Assembly (NCBI GenBank): GCA_019348305.1
Contig: JAHWJQ010000029.1
Span: 1-15,445, forward strand
DNA length: 15,445 nucleotides
Reading direction: 5' to 3'
DNA from: Actinomycetota bacterium
GTDB taxonomy: Bacteria > Actinomycetota > Acidimicrobiia > Acidimicrobiales > CADCTF01
Shown: in pieces, positions 14,112 through 15,445 of the stretch
Numbering within the stretch: position 1 is the stretch's first letter
Layout: each line of letters starts with the position of its first letter
Position numbers and translations under genes: made by a program
Notes under the pieces: model-generated
Told to the model about the DNA's origin: nothing
Seen by the model: only the letters and a program-made list of their open reading frames with translations
Database searches by the model: none

Positions 14112-14137
14112 AAGGAGGGCCCTTCGGGGCCCTCCTT
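14112..14137 (+). terminator. Hairpin terminator with UUCG loop after the LPXTG gene
   Basis: AAGGAGGGCCC, TTCG, GGGCCCTCCTT forms a perfect 11-base-pair stem closed by a C-UUCG-G tetraloop, an unusually stable RNA hairpin. It starts 18 bases after the LPXTG stop. Only three Ts follow, so the U-tract is short, as is common in actinobacteria. The following lipoprotein gene begins 20 bases later and therefore needs its own promoter. Confidence 0.85.
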
Positions 14138-14142
14138 TCGCG

Positions 14143-14150
14143 TACGGTGA
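14143..14150 (+). promoter_or_regulatory. Overlapping -10 candidate and Shine-Dalgarno candidate before the lipoprotein
   Basis: TACGGT (14143-14148) fits TANNNT and ends 9 bases before the GTG start, suggesting a nearly leaderless message that starts right after the terminator. The overlapping GGTGA (14146-14150), 7 bases before the GTG, could instead act as a ribosome binding site on a transcript that reads through. The two readings exclude each other. Confidence 0.35.
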
Positions 14151-14157
14151 ACCTCCT

Positions 14158-14727
14158 GTGCGCCTCCTGCGAGCAGTTGCCCTCCTCGGTTTGATCCTCC
14201 TCGGCGCGTGCGGCGACAACGGTGCCCCGAGCGACCCGGGTGCAGGCAGCGCCTCAGGCACCGCCACGACGGCCGGCGACCCCTACGCCACCACCCCGGT
14301 GTCGGTCTCGGGCAACGGGAGGGGGCTTCTGGCTGCGGTCACCGCCGAGTCGGTCGGGCCCCGACAGGAGCGGGTCACCTTCACCTTCGAAGGGCCGCTG
14401 CCCGGGTACCGGGTCGGCTACGGGCAGCGACCTCTGGTGGAGGACGGCTCCGGGGAGGAGGTTCCAGTCGATGGAGGGGCAGTCCTGACCGTGCACTTCG
14501 AGCCGGCTTCCGGCGTGGACCTGTCGGGGAGCCAGCTTCGCACCACCTACTCGGGGCCGAGGCGGGTTCGAGCGGGGCTGTCGATGGTGACCGAGGTGGT
14601 CCGGGTGACCGACTTCGAGGCCAACCTCGATTGGGCCATCGGCGTCGGGGAGGAAGTCCCATTCCGGGTCGAGGCGCTGCGGGAGCCGGCCCGGGTCGTG
14701 ATCGACTTCCAGCTTCCGTCCCGTTGA
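14158..14727 (+). CDS. AMIN-like domain lipoprotein
   Basis: A predicted lipoprotein of 189 residues. The signal peptide (about 1-17) ends in lipobox LLGAC with C18 as the lipid-modified cysteine. After a Gly/Ser/Thr/Ala-rich linker (about 20-50), one domain fills the rest: GLLAAVTAESVG, RVTFTFEGPLPGYRVGYG, GSGEEVPVDGGAVLTV, a late VTDFEANLDWAIGVGEEVPFRV and closing ARVVIDF. This pattern of beta-strands matches the AMIN-like domain found in many actinobacterial exported proteins; AMIN domains are associated with localisation to the cell wall in other proteins, but the exact role of this subfamily is not established. The GTG at 14158 is the start that yields a clean signal peptide. It lies 20 bases beyond a strong terminator and is convergent with a glycosyltransferase 12 bases away. 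Confidence 0.85.
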   Translation: MRLLRAVALLGLILLGACGDNGAPSDPGAGSASGTATTAGDPYATTPVSVSGNGRGLLAAVTAESVGPRQERVTFTFEGPLPGYRVGYGQRPLVEDGSGEEVPVDGGAVLTVHFEPASGVDLSGSQLRTTYSGPRRVRAGLSMVTEVVRVTDFEANLDWAIGVGEEVPFRVEALREPARVVIDFQLPSR

Positions 14728-14742
14728 CCAACCGGTCGGTCA
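14725..14742. repeat. Near-perfect palindrome joining two convergent stop codons
   Basis: The 18 bases run from the TGA of the lipoprotein to the complement of the TGA of the glycosyltransferase and read the same on both strands except at one symmetric pair (positions 6 and 13). It could form a small hairpin in either transcript and assist termination, though the centre leaves little loop and no T-tract follows. Confidence 0.4.
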
Positions 14743-15445
14743 GCCGGCCCCGCTGAGGGCGTACAGCTCGAGGTAACGCTCGGCGAGGCGGTCCATCGAG
14801 AACTCAGCCGCCCGAGCGTCGCCGCCGTCCACCAGCCGCTGGCGCAGTGACCCGTCTTCCAGCACCCGTACCAGCCCGGCGGCGAGTGCCGCCGGGTCGT
14901 CGGGGGGCACCAGCAGGGCGTGCTCCGCCGGACGGGCGACGTTGCGGTAACCGGGCAGGTCGCTGGCCACGATGGGCACCGACGCTGCCATCGCTTCGAG
15001 CAGCACGATACCGAACGACTCGCCGCTGACCGAGGGCGCGCAGAACGCGTCGACGCTGCGGAGGTACCTCGCCTTTTCCTCGTCGCTGATCCGGCCCAGC
15101 CAGACGACGCGACCGTCTCGCGCGAACCGCCGGCGAAGCTCGGGCGTCTGCGGCCCGTCGCCGGCCACGAGCAGGCGGACGTCGCCGGGCAGCCGCGAGA
15201 GCGCGGCGAGCAGGGTCGCGAGTCCCTTGCGGGGCTCGTGGCGGCCGATGAACAAGATGGCGGGGCCATCGACCGGAAGCCGGTCGGCCTTGGCGAACCG
15301 CTCCACCTCGATGCCGTTGAACACGAGCTCATACGAGCCCCCCAGCGCCGCTGCCGCAGTGGCGAGGGCGTCCTCGGACACGGCACAGCGCACATGCAGG
15401 CGTCGCGCCAGACTCCGGGCGATCGGGCGGAAGGCGCTGTAGGCC
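14740..15445 (-). CDS. GT4 glycosyltransferase, PimA-like (N-terminal part outside the window)
   Basis: A GT-B fold, family 4 glycosyltransferase; the closest match I recognise is PimA, which adds the first mannose to phosphatidylinositol at the inner face of the membrane. About 234 C-terminal residues are visible, covering the end of the N-terminal domain and the whole nucleotide-sugar-binding domain. Motifs are VSEDALATA, the linker FNGIEVERF, FIGRHEPRKG (with the Arg-Lys pair that contacts the sugar nucleotide phosphate), VAGDG, CAPSVSGESFGIVLLEAM (the EX7E motif) and ASDLPGYRNV. The frame is open to the edge, and residues before the GTG at 15393 still match the family (AFRPIARSLARRLHV), so the gene starts beyond the window. 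In Mycobacterium pimA lies near pdxS, which supports the call. Another GT4 acceptor cannot be excluded. Confidence 0.88.
   Translation of the reverse strand, partial: AYSAFRPIARSLARRLHVRCAVSEDALATAAAALGGSYELVFNGIEVERFAKADRLPVDGPAILFIGRHEPRKGLATLLAALSRLPGDVRLLVAGDGPQTPELRRRFARDGRVVWLGRISDEEKARYLRSVDAFCAPSVSGESFGIVLLEAMAASVPIVASDLPGYRNVARPAEHALLVPPDDPAALAAGLVRVLEDGSLRQRLVDGGDARAAEFSMDRLAERYLELYALSGAG

Noticed and set aside
15391..15393. GTG at 15393 as the true start of the glycosyltransferase
   Set aside because: The frame remains open to the window edge and the preceding 17 residues still match PimA-like proteins, so the gene is cut by the window.

Overview
The window comes from a high-GC actinobacterium, most likely a member of the Acidimicrobiia or a close relative; the class is my inference, not something the sequence proves. 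Four observations point that way. The minus-strand order pdxS-pdxT-yebC-(prx)-ruvC-ruvA-ruvB-...-yajC-secD is the conserved actinobacterial order known from Mycobacterium. A PimA-like glycosyltransferase lies on the far side of pdxST, as in mycobacteria. Many starts are GTG or TTG. Secreted and membrane proteins carry ACC-encoded threonine runs. Unlike mycobacteria, this organism keeps queA and tgt for tRNA queuosine.

Layout from left to right. Bases 1-2905 (minus): queA, tgt, yajC and the 5' part of secD form a tight run, giving two queuosine enzymes followed by the Sec accessory proteins. Bases 2906-4213 (plus): a two-gene unit interrupts the conserved minus-strand block. It encodes an ECF sigma factor with a C-terminal membrane anchor and, overlapping its stop codon by 4 bases, a 49-residue secreted peptide with two cysteines. 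Bases 4224-6369 (minus): ruvCAB, the Holliday-junction branch migration and resolution machine, with 4-base overlaps. A perfect actinobacterial/Bacillus-type LexA box, CGAAC-N4-GTTCG, sits on the ruvC start codon. Bases 6431-9153 (minus): pdxS and pdxT (pyridoxal phosphate synthase), yebC and a single-cysteine peroxiredoxin. Bases 9182-12254 (minus): an HtpX-like M48 membrane protease and two tandem, diverged DUF3048 lipoproteins, which may be cotranscribed into the pdx genes. Bases 12417-14727 (plus): an LPXTG-anchored surface protein, a strong UUCG-capped hairpin terminator, and an AMIN-like-domain lipoprotein. Bases 14740-15445 (minus): the 3' part of a PimA-like glycosyltransferase that runs off the window.

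The minus-strand genes are mostly housekeeping (translation, recombination, cofactor supply, secretion). The plus-strand genes are the lineage-specific part, and most of their products go to the envelope. The best candidate for something undescribed is the membrane-anchored sigma factor with its co-translated secreted peptide at 2997-4213. No gene-free stretch exceeds about 165 bases. I saw no tRNA, rRNA, CRISPR array, insertion sequence or prophage.
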